Assembly (NCBI GenBank): GCA_009667805.1
Contig: CM019075.1
Location: 16,732,376-16,796,375 of the forward strand
DNA: 64,000 bases
Reading direction: 5' to 3'
Source of the DNA: Leptobrachium leishanense
Lineage: Eukaryota; Chordata; Amphibia; Anura; Megophryidae
Shown here: positions 34,184 to 45,448 of the stretch, piece after piece
Layout of the letters: each line of letters starts with the position of its first letter
How positions within the stretch are numbered: the first letter of the stretch is position 1
Notes under the pieces: generated by a model
Told to the model about the DNA's origin: nothing
Seen by the model: the letters and a program-made list of their open reading frames with translations, nothing else
The model's database searches: none
Position numbers and translations under genes: made by a program

Positions 34184-35882
34184 CAGTGGCGTAGCGTGGG
34201 GGGGCTGGGGGGGCCGTGGCCCCGGGCGCAGTATTCTTAGGAGCGCATAATTTCAAAATAAATTTGCGCCCCTAAAACATGTGGCCCGGACTGACCCGCC
34301 GGGCCCTCGGGCGCCGCCCAAGGGCCTGCGGGTTGAGGGGACCCAGATGCCGGGCAGCGGGAGTGCCTGCCGGCTGCCCGGTCCTGAACAGTGAGTCCGT
34401 CCTGTTGATTGAAGGGGATGCGGCTGCGTACAGGCGCAGGTCACGTGGTCCATCTAATTAGGTGGTACTGAGTCTCTGTACCACCTGACTGGCTGGACCG
34501 TGTGACCTGCGCACGCACGCAGCCGACTCCCCTTCAACAGGACGGACTCGCACGCTGTTCAGGACCGGGCAGGCACTCCCGCTGCCTGGCATCTGGGCCC
34601 CCTCAACCCCTGCTGGATCCGGAGCTGGGGCAAATCCATGAGCTGGGGCATATCCTTGTGCTGGGGCAAATCCATGTGTGAGCTGGGGCATTTCCATGTG
34701 CTGGGGCATATCCATGTGCTGGGGCATATCCATGTGCTGGGGCAAATCCATGAGCTGGGGCATATCCATGTGCTGGTGCATATCCATGTGCTGGTGCATA
34801 TCCATGTGCTGGTGCATATCCATGTGCTGGTGCATATCCATGTGCTGGGGCATATCCATGTGCTGGGGCATATCCATGTGCTGGGGCAAATCCATGTGTG
34901 TGCTGGGGCATTTCCATGAGCTGGGGCAAATCCATGTGCTGGGGCATATCCATGTGCTGGGGCATATCCATGTGCTGGGGCATATCCATGTGCTGGGGCA
35001 AATCCATGTGTGTGCTGGGGCATATCCATGTGCTGGGGCATATCCATGTGCTGGGGCAAATCCATGAGCTGGGGCATATCCATGTGCTGGGGCAAATCCA
35101 TGTGTGAGCTGGGGCATTTCCATGAGCTGGGGCAAATCCATGTGTGAGCTGGGGCATTTCCATGAGCTGGGGCATTTCCATGAGCTGGGGCATTTCCATG
35201 TGCTGGGGCATATCCATGTGCTGGTGCATATCCATGTGCTGGTGCATATCCATGTGCTGGTGCATATCCATGTGCTGGGGCATATCCATGTGCTGGGGCA
35301 TATCCATGTGCTGGGGCATATCCATGTGCTGGGGCATATCCATGTGCTGGGGCAAATCCATGTGTGTGCTGGGGCATATCCATGTGCTGGGGCATATCCA
35401 TGTGCTGGGGCATATCCATGTGCTGGGGCAAATCCATGAGCTGGGGCAAATCCATGTGCTGGGGCATATCCATGTGCTGGGGCAAATCCATGTGTGAGCT
35501 GGGGCATTTCCATGAGCTGGGGCAAATCCATGTGCTGGGGCAAATCCATGTGTGAGCTGGGGCATTTCCATGAGCTGGGGCATTTCCATGAGCTGGGGCA
35601 TTTCCATGTGCTGGGGCAAATCCATGAGCTGGGGCAAATCCATGAGCTGGGGCAAATCCATGTGTGAGCTGGGGCATTTCCATGAGCTGGGGCAAATCCA
35701 TGAGCTGGGGGCAAATCCATGTGTGAGCTGGGGCAAATCCATGAGCTGGGGCAAATCCATGTGTGAGCTGGGGCAAATCCATGTGTGAGCTGGGGCAATA
35801 TCGATAACGTGTCCACAGGTTGGGGGGGGGGCGCACAATTCTTGGCTGGCCCCGGGCGCTGACAACCCACGCTACGCCACTG
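34184..35882. mobile_element. Non-autonomous hAT with 18-bp array and palindrome
   Basis: 1699 bp with ends CAGTGGCGTAGCGTGGG and CCCACGCTACGCCACTG and a perfect duplication AGGGTATG (34176-34183 and 35883-35890). The inner ends share GGCCCCGGGCGC in both orientations. The interior has an inverted repeat (about 34320-34620, arms with GGCAGCGGGAGTGCCTGCC and CAGGACGGACTC words) and then a long array. No transposase gene is present; the 400+ codon reading frames exist only because the unit is 18 bp. Confidence 0.95.
34620..35800 (-). repeat. 18-bp minisatellite, CCAGCACATGGATATGCC type
   Basis: About 60 units of CATGTGCTGGGGCATATC (plus strand), with longer CATGTGTGAGCTGGGGCA variants that match the arrays in the hATs at 7951 and 51352. 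Blocks of unit variants are duplicated along the array. Confidence 0.95.
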
Positions 35883-36452
35883 AGGGTATGCTGGGGTCTT
35901 TATAGGGGCTCGTCCATATATTCAGGGTGTGCGGGGATCTTTTTAAGGGTTCCACCATATATTCAGGGTGTGCGGGTGTCTTTTTAGGGGTTCCTCCATA
36001 TATTCAGTGTGTGCGGGTGTCTTTTTAGTGTCTCCTCCATATATTCAGGGTGTGCGGGTGTCTTTTTAGGGGCTCCTCCATATATTCAGGGTGTGCGGGT
36101 GTCTTTTTAGGGGCTCCTCCATATATTCAGGGAGTGCGGGTATCTTTTTAGGGGTTCCTCCATATATTCAGTGTGTGCGGGTGTCTTTTTAGTGGCTTCC
36201 CCATATATTCAGGTTGTGAGAGTGTCTTTTTAGGGTCTCCATATATTCAGGGTGTGCGGGTGTCTTTTTAGGGTCTCCATATATTCAGGGTGTGCGGGTG
36301 TCTTTTTAGGGTCTCCATATATTCAGGGTGTGCGGTGTCTTTTTAGGGCTTCCTCCATATATTCAGGGTGTGTGGGTGTCTTTTTAGGGGCTCCTCTATA
36401 TATTCAGGGTGTGCGGGTGTCTTTTTAGGGGCTCCTCCATATATTTTGGAGT

Positions 36453-36976
36453 GAGTGTATAACAGAGCTGGAAAGCTGTAACACTCGCAGTAATGAATCA
36501 CTATAACTGTTAGGAATCCCTCGCTATAAAACATTCACTTTGCTCTCGTCCTAAATGACATCTTTATTTGCATGAATGGGTTGTGAAGTTGTCGGAGAAT
36601 GGCCTCGTTTCAGGCTCCGCCTCCAGCGACATTCCTTTAAGGCTGGCATGAGGGAAAATGTAGTTATGGGTTAATCCGGGGATCAGGGATTAGCCATTAA
36701 TGGCACGTGGCAACATTTCCAGCACATATCACACAGGGCAAACGTTTATTGCTTTGTTTTTAATCTTATTTTCGGAGACATGCTCTGCTATTTGTTGCGT
36801 TTCTCCTCATTTGCGTCTTTTTCGGGCGGCGCACCTGATCCTCCGCAGCTTGGCTCAATGTACGACCTTTTCATTCAATTCCTCCGCGCGCTGTGAGGAG
36901 GTTCACGTGGACGAGATATAAACCAGCACGGGTCCTTTTTACGATCTATGTTCTCTCCACGCGTAAAAGACTCGGT
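36453..36976. other. Single-copy-looking DNA split by a hAT
   Basis: No repeat recognised. Balanced composition and no satellite character. The sequence continues at 38267 after the hAT insertion. It could be a conserved non-coding segment, but nothing in the sequence alone proves this. Confidence 0.35.
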
Positions 36977-37234
36977 GTCATAAACAGTGGCGTCACTAGG
37001 GTTGGTGTCACCCGGTGTGGTAATTTATGGGGTCACCCCCCCCCCCGAGTTTTACGGATTTTTTTTAACTACTCCTAAATCAGTACTCCCATATAACACT
37101 GAATGCTCATACACACAGCGCACATTACTGTGAGGTTTATTGCTGTGGAGCTCTCTCATATGCTCACACAAATTTTTGCCAACTGCCAGCAAGTATGGTG
37201 CCTGTTCGAAGGCAGTGAAAGCACACATGTTGCC

Positions 37235-38000
37235 CCCAGCAGCTCTGGATATATTGCCCCAGCTCACATATGGATATATTGCCCCAGTTCACAATTATAT
37301 ATTGCCCCCAGCAGCTCACCCATGGACATATGGATATATTGCGCCTCAGTTCACATATGGATATATTGCCCCAGACCAGCTCACACATGGATATTGCCCC
37401 AGCTCTCATGGATATGCCCCAGCAGCTCTCATGTATATTGCCCCCAGCTCATGGATATGCCCCAGCAGCTCTCATGGATAATGCCCCAGCTCCTCTCATG
37501 GATAATGCCCCAGCTCCTCTCATGGATATTGCCCCAGCTCCTCTCATGGATATTGCCCCAGCTCCTCTCATCATGGATTTTGCCCCAGCTCCTCTCATGG
37601 ATATTGCCCCAGCTCCTCTCATCTATATTGCCCCAGATCCTCTCATGGACATGCCCCAGCTCCTCTCATGGATTTTGTCCCAGCTCCTCTCATTGATATT
37701 GCCCCAGCTCATGGATATTACCCCAGCTCATGGATATTACCCCAGCTCATGGATAATGGCCCCAGCTCATGGATAATGCCCCAGCTCATGGATAATGCCC
37801 CAGCTCATGGATATTACCCCAGCTCATGGATAATGCCCCAGCTCATGGATAATGCCCCAGCTCATGGATAATGTCCCAGCTCATGGATAATGCCCCAGCT
37901 CATGGATAATGCCCCAGCTCATGGATAATGCCCCAGCTCATGGATAATGCCCCAGCTCATGGATATTGCCCCAGCAGCTCTCATGGATAATGCCCCAGTT
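37235..38000 (+). repeat. Minisatellite, CCAGCTCATGGATAATGCC type
   Basis: Irregular units at the left (CAGCTCACATATGGATATAT) become 24-25 bp and then a regular 19-bp unit CATGGATAATGCCCCAGCT at the right. Same core word as the arrays at 8332, 34620 and 51602. Confidence 0.93.
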
Positions 38001-38009
38001 CACCTCCTG

Positions 38010-38168
38010 CGCCGCGTGTTCTGCTCCCTCTGAGCGTCCGGCGCGCTCGCCTGGGGGAGTCACGTGACCAGCCGTGATCTCGCGAGAACTCGGTTGGTGA
38101 CGTGTTTCCCCCAGGCGAGCACCGAAGCTGCATAGCTTCAGACGCTCGCAGGGAGCGAACACGCGGCG
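38010..38168. promoter_or_regulatory. Palindrome with GTCACGTGAC and TCTCGCGAGA
   Basis: Inverted repeat from GCCGCGTGTTCTGCTCC to its complement at about 38168. It contains a perfect E-box palindrome GTCACGTGAC (38059-38068) and a perfect TCTCGCGAGA (38078-38087). It is homologous to 8918-9091 although the host elements have different ends. Regulatory activity is inference from known motif function. Confidence 0.5.
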
Positions 38169-38274
38169 CAGGGTGAGACATCCGCCCTTAGGGTGACGGT
38201 GTCACCCTAAGGGCGGGTGTCACCTGGTGAGGCCGCACCCCCCGCCCCCACATTACGACGCCCCTGGTCATAAA

Positions 38275-39179
38275 CCCGTTTATCTGTGGCCGCCGTCAAG
38301 CGCGCCGAGAACGGGGATACGTGTTCACAATTCCTCCATCTTCTAATTCCAAGGGAGTTTTTTTGTATTTTGAGATTGTCGGCGGATTTAATTAAAGCGA
38401 GTGATGTCAAAAAATGACTATTTTAAACAAAGCCTCTTATTTAAGGCTGACATTAAAGGGTCACTAGCACCGAAAATGCAATGTCCTTATTGTGTTTATT
38501 TGATGTTACTGATATCTTGTGTCACTGGGTACATCCATTGTGTGATATTTTGTGTTGTAAACTGCCCCCCCCCCACAGTATCTTTCCATCACTTGTTCCT
38601 CACTGTGTGACTTTGGCCATAGAACGGAGTGAATAGGTCAGTCATCCACTCACATCATTGTATTGTGTGGGATGTATTCCAAGAACATCACCAGGGGGAG
38701 ATCAGTCTTTTGAGCTCCCTGTTTTATCTTATTCAGCTGCCAGCTCTTATCTTGATTAGCCTGGAGAACAATACACCCACTGCCGCCTTATCTAAACATT
38801 CCCTCATAAACTGTAGAAGATAAACCACAGCAGTAAAGTAAAACTCTGTATTAGATTTTGGTTAATGTTGCATCATGGGGAAAAAAAATGCACAAAATGC
38901 AAATGGGAGATCAAAACCTAACTTTATTTTTCCTTTTTATGTGCAATTACTTCCAAGAAAAAAAACAGAATGTGTCATAGAATGTGTTTTATTTGGAATG
39001 CACAAGTAATCTAGTTACAGTTTATGAAAGTGTTCATTTTTAAGCAGTAACTAGCATCCGATCCGGGAGCTCCTGGTTAGTAAACATTAGTTATACATTT
39101 TTGATTTTGGAAAAACCCTGCGCTACAGAACATGCCATTCCCCGCTTCAAAAGATCCCACATTGATTAATTGTATCTTG
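38275..39179. other. Anonymous DNA
   Basis: Continuation of the segment left of the hAT. No gene, RNA or repeat recognised. It grades into the 29-bp satellite from about 39180. Confidence 0.4.
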
Positions 39180-40756
39180 TAGACATTTAGGGTTAATAGG
39201 GAAGAAGCATTAGGGGGACATCCTAGAAAGGTGTGTAGAGTTGGAGACTTTGGGTCAGAGGGAGGTTACGGTTCCATAAAACATGGTGCTAGGAAGGGTT
39301 TGGGGGTTAGAGGTGAGATATGGTTAGGAAATGATTAGTTAGATGAAAGGTAGGGATCGGATGTGGTTTAGAGCAGACCTCGGGTTAGGAAGTTATTAGC
39401 ATTATAAATGAATAGGATAGAAAGTGTTTAGACTGGAGCCAAGGAGACATTTGTTATGTGGTGTTAGGATCAGGAAGGCATTAGGGTTATTGAAGGGTTA
39501 AATTAGGAAATTATTAGATAAGGATAAAATGTGATAGGGTTAGAGGAGGCATAAAGTCAGGATGTGTTGGGATTAGAGGAGATATTGGGTCAGGACGTGT
39601 TGGGAGTTAGGCATAGGGTCAGGATGTGTTCGAGGAGACAAGGAGTCAGGATGTGTTAAAGGAGGCGTAGGGTCAGGACGTGTTGGTTAGGAGGCGTAGG
39701 GTCAGGATGTGTTGGTGTAGGGTCAGGACTTGTTATGGGTTAGGCATAGGGTAAGGATGTGTTGAGGGTTGGGCATAGGGTCAGGACGTGTTGGGGTTAG
39801 GCATAGGGTCAGCATGTGTTGGGTTAGGAGGCATGGGGTCAGGACGTGTTGGTTAGGCATAGGGTCAGGATGTTTTTGTGGTTAGAGGCAGCATAGAATT
39901 AGGATGTGTTACAGGAGGCATGGGGTCAGGACGTATTAGAGGAAACATAGGGTCAGGACGTGTTGGTGGTTAGGCATAGGGTCAGGACGGGTTGGGCATA
40001 GGGTCAGGACGGGTTGGGTTGGGCATAGGGTCAGGACGTGTTGGGGGTTGGGCATAGGGTCAGGAAGTCTTGGGGTTGGGCATAGGGTCAGGACGTTTTG
40101 GGGTTGGGCATAGGGTCAGGAAGTGTTGGGGGTTGGGCATAGGGTTAGGACGTGTGGGGGTTGGGCATAGGGTTAGGACGTGTGGGGGTTGGGCATAGGG
40201 TTAGGACGTGTGGGGGTTGGGCATAGGGTTAGGACGTGTTGGGGTTGGGCATAGGGTCAGGACGTGTTGGGGTTGGGCATAGGGTCAGGACGTGTTGGGG
40301 GTTAGGCATAGGGTCAGGACGTGTTGGGGGTTAGGCATAGGGTCAGGACGTGTTGGGGGTTAGGCATAGGGTCAGGACGTGTTGGGGGTTAGGCATAGGG
40401 TCAGGACGTGTTGGGGGTTAGGCATAGGGTCAGGACGTGTTTTGAGGAATAGACTTACGGTCAGGACGTTTTGGGAGTTAGGAGGCATAGGGTCAGGACG
40501 TGTTGGTGGTTAGGAGGTGTAGGGTCAGGACGTGTTGGTGGTTAGGAGGCGTAGGGTCAGGACATGTTGTTAGGAGGCGTAGGGTCAGGACGTGGTGGTT
40601 AGGCGTAGGGTCAGGACGTGTTGGTGGTTAGGGGGCATAGGATCAGGATGTGTTGGTAGTTAGGAGGCATAGGGTCAGGACATGTTGGTGTTTAGGGGCA
40701 TAGGGTCAGGACGTGTTGGTGGTTAGGGGGCATAGGGTCAGGACATGTTTAGGGGG
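39180..40756 (+). repeat. 29-bp minisatellite, left block
   Basis: Unit GGTTAGGCATAGGGTCAGGA + CGTGTTGGG (29 bp), diverged from 39180 to about 39540 and then progressively more regular. The array is cut at 40756 by the LTR element and continues at 48114. Confidence 0.93.
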
Positions 40757-40812
40757 TGTAGCGCTCACTCCCGGAGGAGCCGCTGAAAATGAACCACGGG
40801 TCAGTCTCCCCA
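40757..40812 (-). repeat. 3' LTR remnant
   Basis: These 56 bases (TGTAGCGCTCACTCCCGGAG ... GTCAGTCTCCCC) are identical to the start of the right-hand LTR at 46994-47049. Beyond this the two sequences diverge, so the rest of the 3' LTR is deleted or unrecognisably diverged. Confidence 0.85.
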
Positions 40813-40943
40813 AGGAGGTACAACAGTTACATTATCCTTTTACAATATGCACACAGTTTATACAGCATATACAGGTTCAGCAGCATACATGCAGTGGGTT
40901 AGAAACACTTTCTCAAGCTGACTCATGTTCTGGGCTACCTCAG

Positions 40944-42668
40944 CTAACATAGCAGACACTTCGGGCAATCTCTGCACAGTGGTGATGGCCTCTTCAGTGC
41001 TATTCCTGGTGAGTCATAGGTAAGTCGCTGGGGCGGTCGAATAGAGCGTTTCTGTTCAGGCTCCTTCCGTTCCTCTTCGGGTGGAAGTACTATAGGTATA
41101 GGCTCAGTCCTTATGTCGGCCACTGGAGCAGACACTTCCTCCGAGTACGATCCCTCCAGGGAAGGCATAGAACTATATCGTAAGGCTCGTCTTCAGGAGC
41201 TACAGGGTCTCTAACAGTATCCGGGACCCTAACGGAAGCTCAAGGGTTTCAGGGAGTTCCATATTTTCGGGGAATTCCCACTGAAATTCAGGAGCTTCAG
41301 CCCTCAAGTTACTTTCCCACTGACAAGGAACTGGGACGACCTCTTCAGGTTCTGGTGAGCGTATCCAATCTAAACAGAAAACTCTCTTCGTCGCTGTCTC
41401 TTTCGCTCTCTCCAACAACCGAGTCTGTTGAGACCGAGTGACAGGAGGGACACGTGGAGCATGCGGATTCGCCGGAGGAAGTTTGTTTTCCACTGATATC
41501 CTCACAGCCTCTCTCAAAGGTAACAAGTGATTTCGGTGCCAATTCTTGAGGGGACCAGCCTTTCCATCAGGGCGAATCTGATACACCGGAGACCTGGCAG
41601 TTGTTTGCAAACAATGTAAACCTGAGAACTCCATCTATCCGCCAGCTTGTGTCTCGCAGTAGCACCCAAATTCTTCAACAGAACCCTATCACCGGGTTGT
41701 AGATCCTGTATTCGAACCTTCAAATCATAGTTCTTCTTGTTCCTTTGCTCCCTGTTACCTGAAGTCAAACGGCCTGTTCAAACGCAGAAGCCAGATTCTT
41801 CCGAAGTCTATCCACGTAGTTTCTATGAGAAGCTACCGACGTCTGGTCTAAAGATAACCCAAATGCCAAATCAACCGGCAGTCGAGCTTCTCTTCCGAAC
41901 ATAAGACGGTACGGTGAATATCCTGTTGCATCACTCTCCGTACTGTTATATGCATGCACCAGAGTAGCTATGTGACGACTCCAACTCTGCTTCTCCACAT
42001 TCGACAAGGTCCCCAGCATTTAGCAGCGTGCGATTAAACCTTTCGCTGAGCATCACCCTGAGGGTGGTATGGCGTAGTTCGAGTCTTTTGAATTCCCAAC
42101 AACTCCAGCAATTGCCCGACCAATCTACTTTCAAAGTCTCTTCCCTGATCAGAGTGTATTCTTCTTGGCAGGCCGTAATGAACAAAGAACTTTTCCATCA
42201 GCACCTTCGCCACTGTCGGAGCGCGTTGGTCTTTTGTAGAAAAAGCTTGGGCATAACGGGTGAAATGATCAGTCACTATCAGAATGTTCCCTTGCCCACT
42301 AGCATCCGGCTCTAAGCACAGGAAGTCAATGCACACCAAATCCATGGGTCCCTGACTCTGTAGATGGCTCATTGGAGCAGCTCGGGTTGGTAGAGTTTTC
42401 CTCTGAATGCACCTCAGACAGGAATGGCAATAACTCTCAACTTCAGCCCTCATGCAAGGCCAATAAAACCTATCTCGCACCAACTTAAAAGTTCTCTCAG
42501 CACCCAATGTCCATGCTCATCATGCAATGATCGCAACACACTCTCCCTGTGTTTAGTGGGGAGAAATAACTGTTGAATCTCTTCGGAATTGGTCGAGGGG
42601 CCCTTCGGTAGACCACCCCATCCAACATCTTCAACCGCTCCCACTCTTTGTAAACCAATCTGGCCCAT
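40944..42668 (-). pseudogene. Integrase region of the gypsy Pol, multiply frameshifted
   Basis: From 42668 leftward, HDEHGHWVLRE and YCHSCLRCIQRK give the HHCC zinc domain. VCIDFLCLEP and RIHSDQGRDFESRL supply the two aspartates of the DDE core. The segment that should hold the glutamate (YHPQGDAQ then ERFNRTLL) is interrupted by a frame change near 42040-42050. The C-terminal part continues in other frames (GYSPYRLMFGREARLPVDLA at 41765-42019; LQPGDRVLLKNLG at 41514-41768). The tail to 40944 is proline- and glutamate-rich with no recognised domain. Confidence 0.88.
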
Positions 42669-42742
42669 CCGGGGAATTGGTTAACAGAATCTCTCGCTGG
42701 TTTGTAGTCAGGGCCTTTATGGTCAATGCAATCAAAGGGTCT

Positions 42743-43366
42743 CTAGCTTGATCCGCTTTCAATCCTGCTTGAAAAGGTAGGTAGATTTTCATCCCTCAAT
42801 TGCGTAGGGTTACAGTAGAACTCAGGAACAGCCGCGGCCATGACTCCTATGGCCTCCGCTTCAACTCCTCCCTTGACCCGGCGTTCTGTTCCTTGACACA
42901 AAGCTTGCACCCCGTCTGGAGTTACCTGAGTCCATTCTGTAGTATAGGTCTTCTCGACAGCATCAGCATCTCGATTGTTCACCCCAGGGCGATACTTCAG
43001 GCTGAACCGAAACCCTGACAGAGCGGCCAACCACCGATGTCCCGTTGCGTCCAGTTTCGCAGTAGTAAGAATATAGGTGAGAGGATTATTATCCGTCTTG
43101 ATCACGAACTCAGCTCCATACAGATAGTCTTTCAACTTGTCCACCACTGCCCACTTCAAGGCTAGGAACTCCAGTTTGTGAGTAGGATAGTTCTTCTCAG
43201 AAGGCGCAAGGCTCCGGCTCACATACGCCACAGGCCTCAGCAATCCATCATACTCCTGATATAGGACTCTCCCAGACCTTCTCGGCTGGCATCCACATGT
43301 AGTTCATACGGCTTGTGAGGGTCCGCATAGGCCAGAACAGGAGCTCGGGTTAGATTCTCTTTCAGC
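42743..43366 (-). pseudogene. RNase H region of the gypsy Pol
   Basis: The open part (43243-42743) reads RPVAYVSRSLAPSEKNYPTH, KLEFLALKWAV and VIKTDNNPLTYIL, the Ty3/gypsy RNase H signature with its catalytic E and D. It is separated from the RT frame by a frameshift around 43250-43370. Confidence 0.88.
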
Positions 43367-43367
43367 T

Positions 43368-44936
43368 TCACAAACGCACCTTCACATTGACTAGTCCATT
43401 CACCTTGTATGGACTCTTTAGCTTTCCTTGGTCCTGGAGCGGAGGGTTTCGGTCAGAGACCTTACAGCCTTCTTCGGTGGTTTCTTTCTGTAGGAGTTTG
43501 TTCAGCGGCTGAGCTATCTTTGCAAATCCTCCCACAAATCTTCGATAGTATGAGCAGAATCCCAAGAAAGATCTAAGTTCAGTGACGTTTCGAGGTCTAG
43601 GCCAAGAAGCTACGGCCTCCAACTTTCGAGGATCTGTCGAAACACCTTCTGCCGAGACTACGTGTCCCAGATATGTGACTGAGGGTAAACAGAACTGGCA
43701 TTTCTCCAGAGACAATTTCAACCCCTCTTCATGGAGCCTCTTCAAGACCTTCTCCAAACGTTGCTCATGCTCCTCCAGAGTCTTCCCGAACACAATTATG
43801 TCATCCAGGTACACTAACACTTCGATTAGATTCATATCCCCGACTGTCTTCTCCATCAACCGTTGAAACGTGGCTGGAGCTCCCGTCAGACCTTGAGGCA
43901 TTCTATTGAACTCAAAGAACCCCAGTGGACAAATGAACGCAGTTTTCTCTTTGTCTTCAGGGTGCATCGGTATCTGATGATATCCGCTTCGAAGGTCTAG
44001 TACACTGAACCACTTTGCTCCAGACAAACACTGTAAGGCATCTTCAATCCGAGGAGTGGCATATTGGTCGGGGATGGTTCTTCGGTTCAGGGTGCGATAG
44101 TCTATGCACAAGCGGACAGAACCATTCTTCTTCCGGACCAGCACTATTGGAGATGCATATGGGCTCCTGGACTCTTGAATCACATTGGTTCTCTGCAACT
44201 CATTTAGCTGTTCTCGCAGATCATCCAAGTCTCCCAGCGGAACTCGCCTTGACCTTTCACGAAACGGCTTGTCTTCTTGCAACCGAATGCGGTGTTCCGT
44301 ACTCTTAGCCAGGCCCACATCGAACTCATCTTTCGAGAATAATTCTTTCCACTTTAGAACTTGAGACTGAAGACGTTTCTTCCACTCAGGTGAGATGGGG
44401 GCGTCTTTAGGGTAGAATCTTTCATCCGAAATCTCTTTATCCACTCCCCCTCCTAAATCAGTGGAGAGGGGTGTAGCAGACTCTACTTGCCCGATAGGCA
44501 TTCGTGCTTTAAGAACTACTGGAGAATCTGTCACATTGCACACACTGACCGAGACTCTTCCTCGTGTTCTCTTCAAGGCTTTTGTGGAGATTATTTCAGG
44601 AATTACTTCGACTCCGATTTCACTCCCATGACTGACATCGGTTCCCAGCACCACATAGGGGCCTGGTTGCGATCCGTTCAACTTGACTGAAACCTGGAAG
44701 CTCGCTACTTCTCCTGTTTGCAGAACCTTCTCTGTCCCACCCAGTCTCCACAGTCTTCCCACCTCAGCAGGTGCTTTCCGTTCTTCAACCATCCTCTGAT
44801 AGACCGGTCGTAACATGGGGTGCACTCCTTGAGTTGACCCTTCTCCACTACGATGGGGGTCAGGAGACGCCGCACCAGGTCCGTGTTCGTCCCCACTATC
44901 AGAGAGCTTCTGTTTGCACCCGAGGGTCGGGGGCAC
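43368..44936 (-). pseudogene. Gypsy reverse transcriptase, long open segment
   Basis: A 522-codon open stretch. Linker sequence comes first, then the RT fingers and palm: VLVRKKNGSVRLCIDYRTLN, FSVLDLRSGYHQIPM (first catalytic D), FNRMPQGLTGAPATFQRLM, the YLDDIIVFG catalytic box, and YLGHVVSAEGVSTDPRK with the LRSFLGFCSYYRRF connection. RT motifs are complete, but flanking parts of Pol are in other frames, so the polyprotein cannot be made as a unit. Confidence 0.93.
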
Positions 44937-45181
44937 ACAATGGCCAAGGCGTCACAGCCCCCAGACTGTCCGATGACTTCAGATCCAATCTCCAACCTTA
45001 CTTGCAGATACCCGTCATAAGGGAGTTTCTCAGTGCCGATACCCCATATTTCCAAATCCTTCAATTCTTGCAGAGGAATGTGCTTTAAGTGTTTCTCATA
45101 GAAGTCTTTATAAATCAAAGTCACTTGAGCCCCTGAATCTAACAGAGCTTTGGTGTAGACTCCCTCCACTTGGATTGGCAC
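44705..45181 (-). pseudogene. Gypsy aspartic protease
   Basis: The open frame 45181-44705 contains ALLDSGAQVTLIYKDFYEKH, the retroviral-type D-S-G active site, and about 80 residues later the ALAIVCPRP and SLIVGTNTDLVRRL strands. Its frame ends where the RT frame begins, overlapping by about 230 bases, so a frame change is needed to continue into RT. Confidence 0.88.
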
Positions 45182-45448
45182 AATCGGAGAAGGACCTATC
45201 AGCTGGTCAGGAACTTGGTGGAGGTATCCGGACGCTTAGACCCAGTTTGCTGGACCCTGGCCTTTTTCTTGGCCCGTGCAGGTTTTGGGTGTGCATTGCC
45301 TCCCCATGACGCAGACCCGGATGCTAAGGGAGTGACTCTTTCCATTCTGGCAGGCTCAGCAGTTGGCTTGACTTTGGGCCCTCTTGCCCTCTTAGTTTTA
45401 AATTGGTTCTGGAGCGAGATTCAACTTCTGGGCACCTAGGTTGCTCCT

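Larger units (their letters stand above)
33882..36452 (+). repeat. 41-bp minisatellite, block 2
   Basis: The same 41-bp unit as block 1, about 20 copies in total, in the same orientation and split by the hAT at 34184-35882. The left edge (33882-34010) is more diverged. The homogeneous part resumes right after the hAT duplication. Confidence 0.93.
36985..38266. mobile_element. Non-autonomous hAT with minisatellite and TCTCGCGAGA palindrome
   Basis: 1282 bp with ends CAGTGGCGTCACTAGGG and, read inward, CAGGGGCGTCGTAATG. A perfect duplication GTCATAAA lies at 36977-36984 and 38267-38274. Near both ends GGTGTCACC-type words recur. The interior holds the array at 37235-38000 and the palindrome at 38010-38168. 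No transposase is present. Confidence 0.94.

Noticed and set aside
34458..35870. Overlapping open frames of 420-470 codons on the minus strand and shorter ones on the plus
   Set aside because: They are translations of an 18-bp tandem array; a multiple-of-three unit without stops keeps several frames open. No domain, and a hAT element encloses it.
42028..44308. Plus-strand frames opposite the gypsy Pol
   Set aside because: Antisense shadows of minus-strand Pol; no domains.
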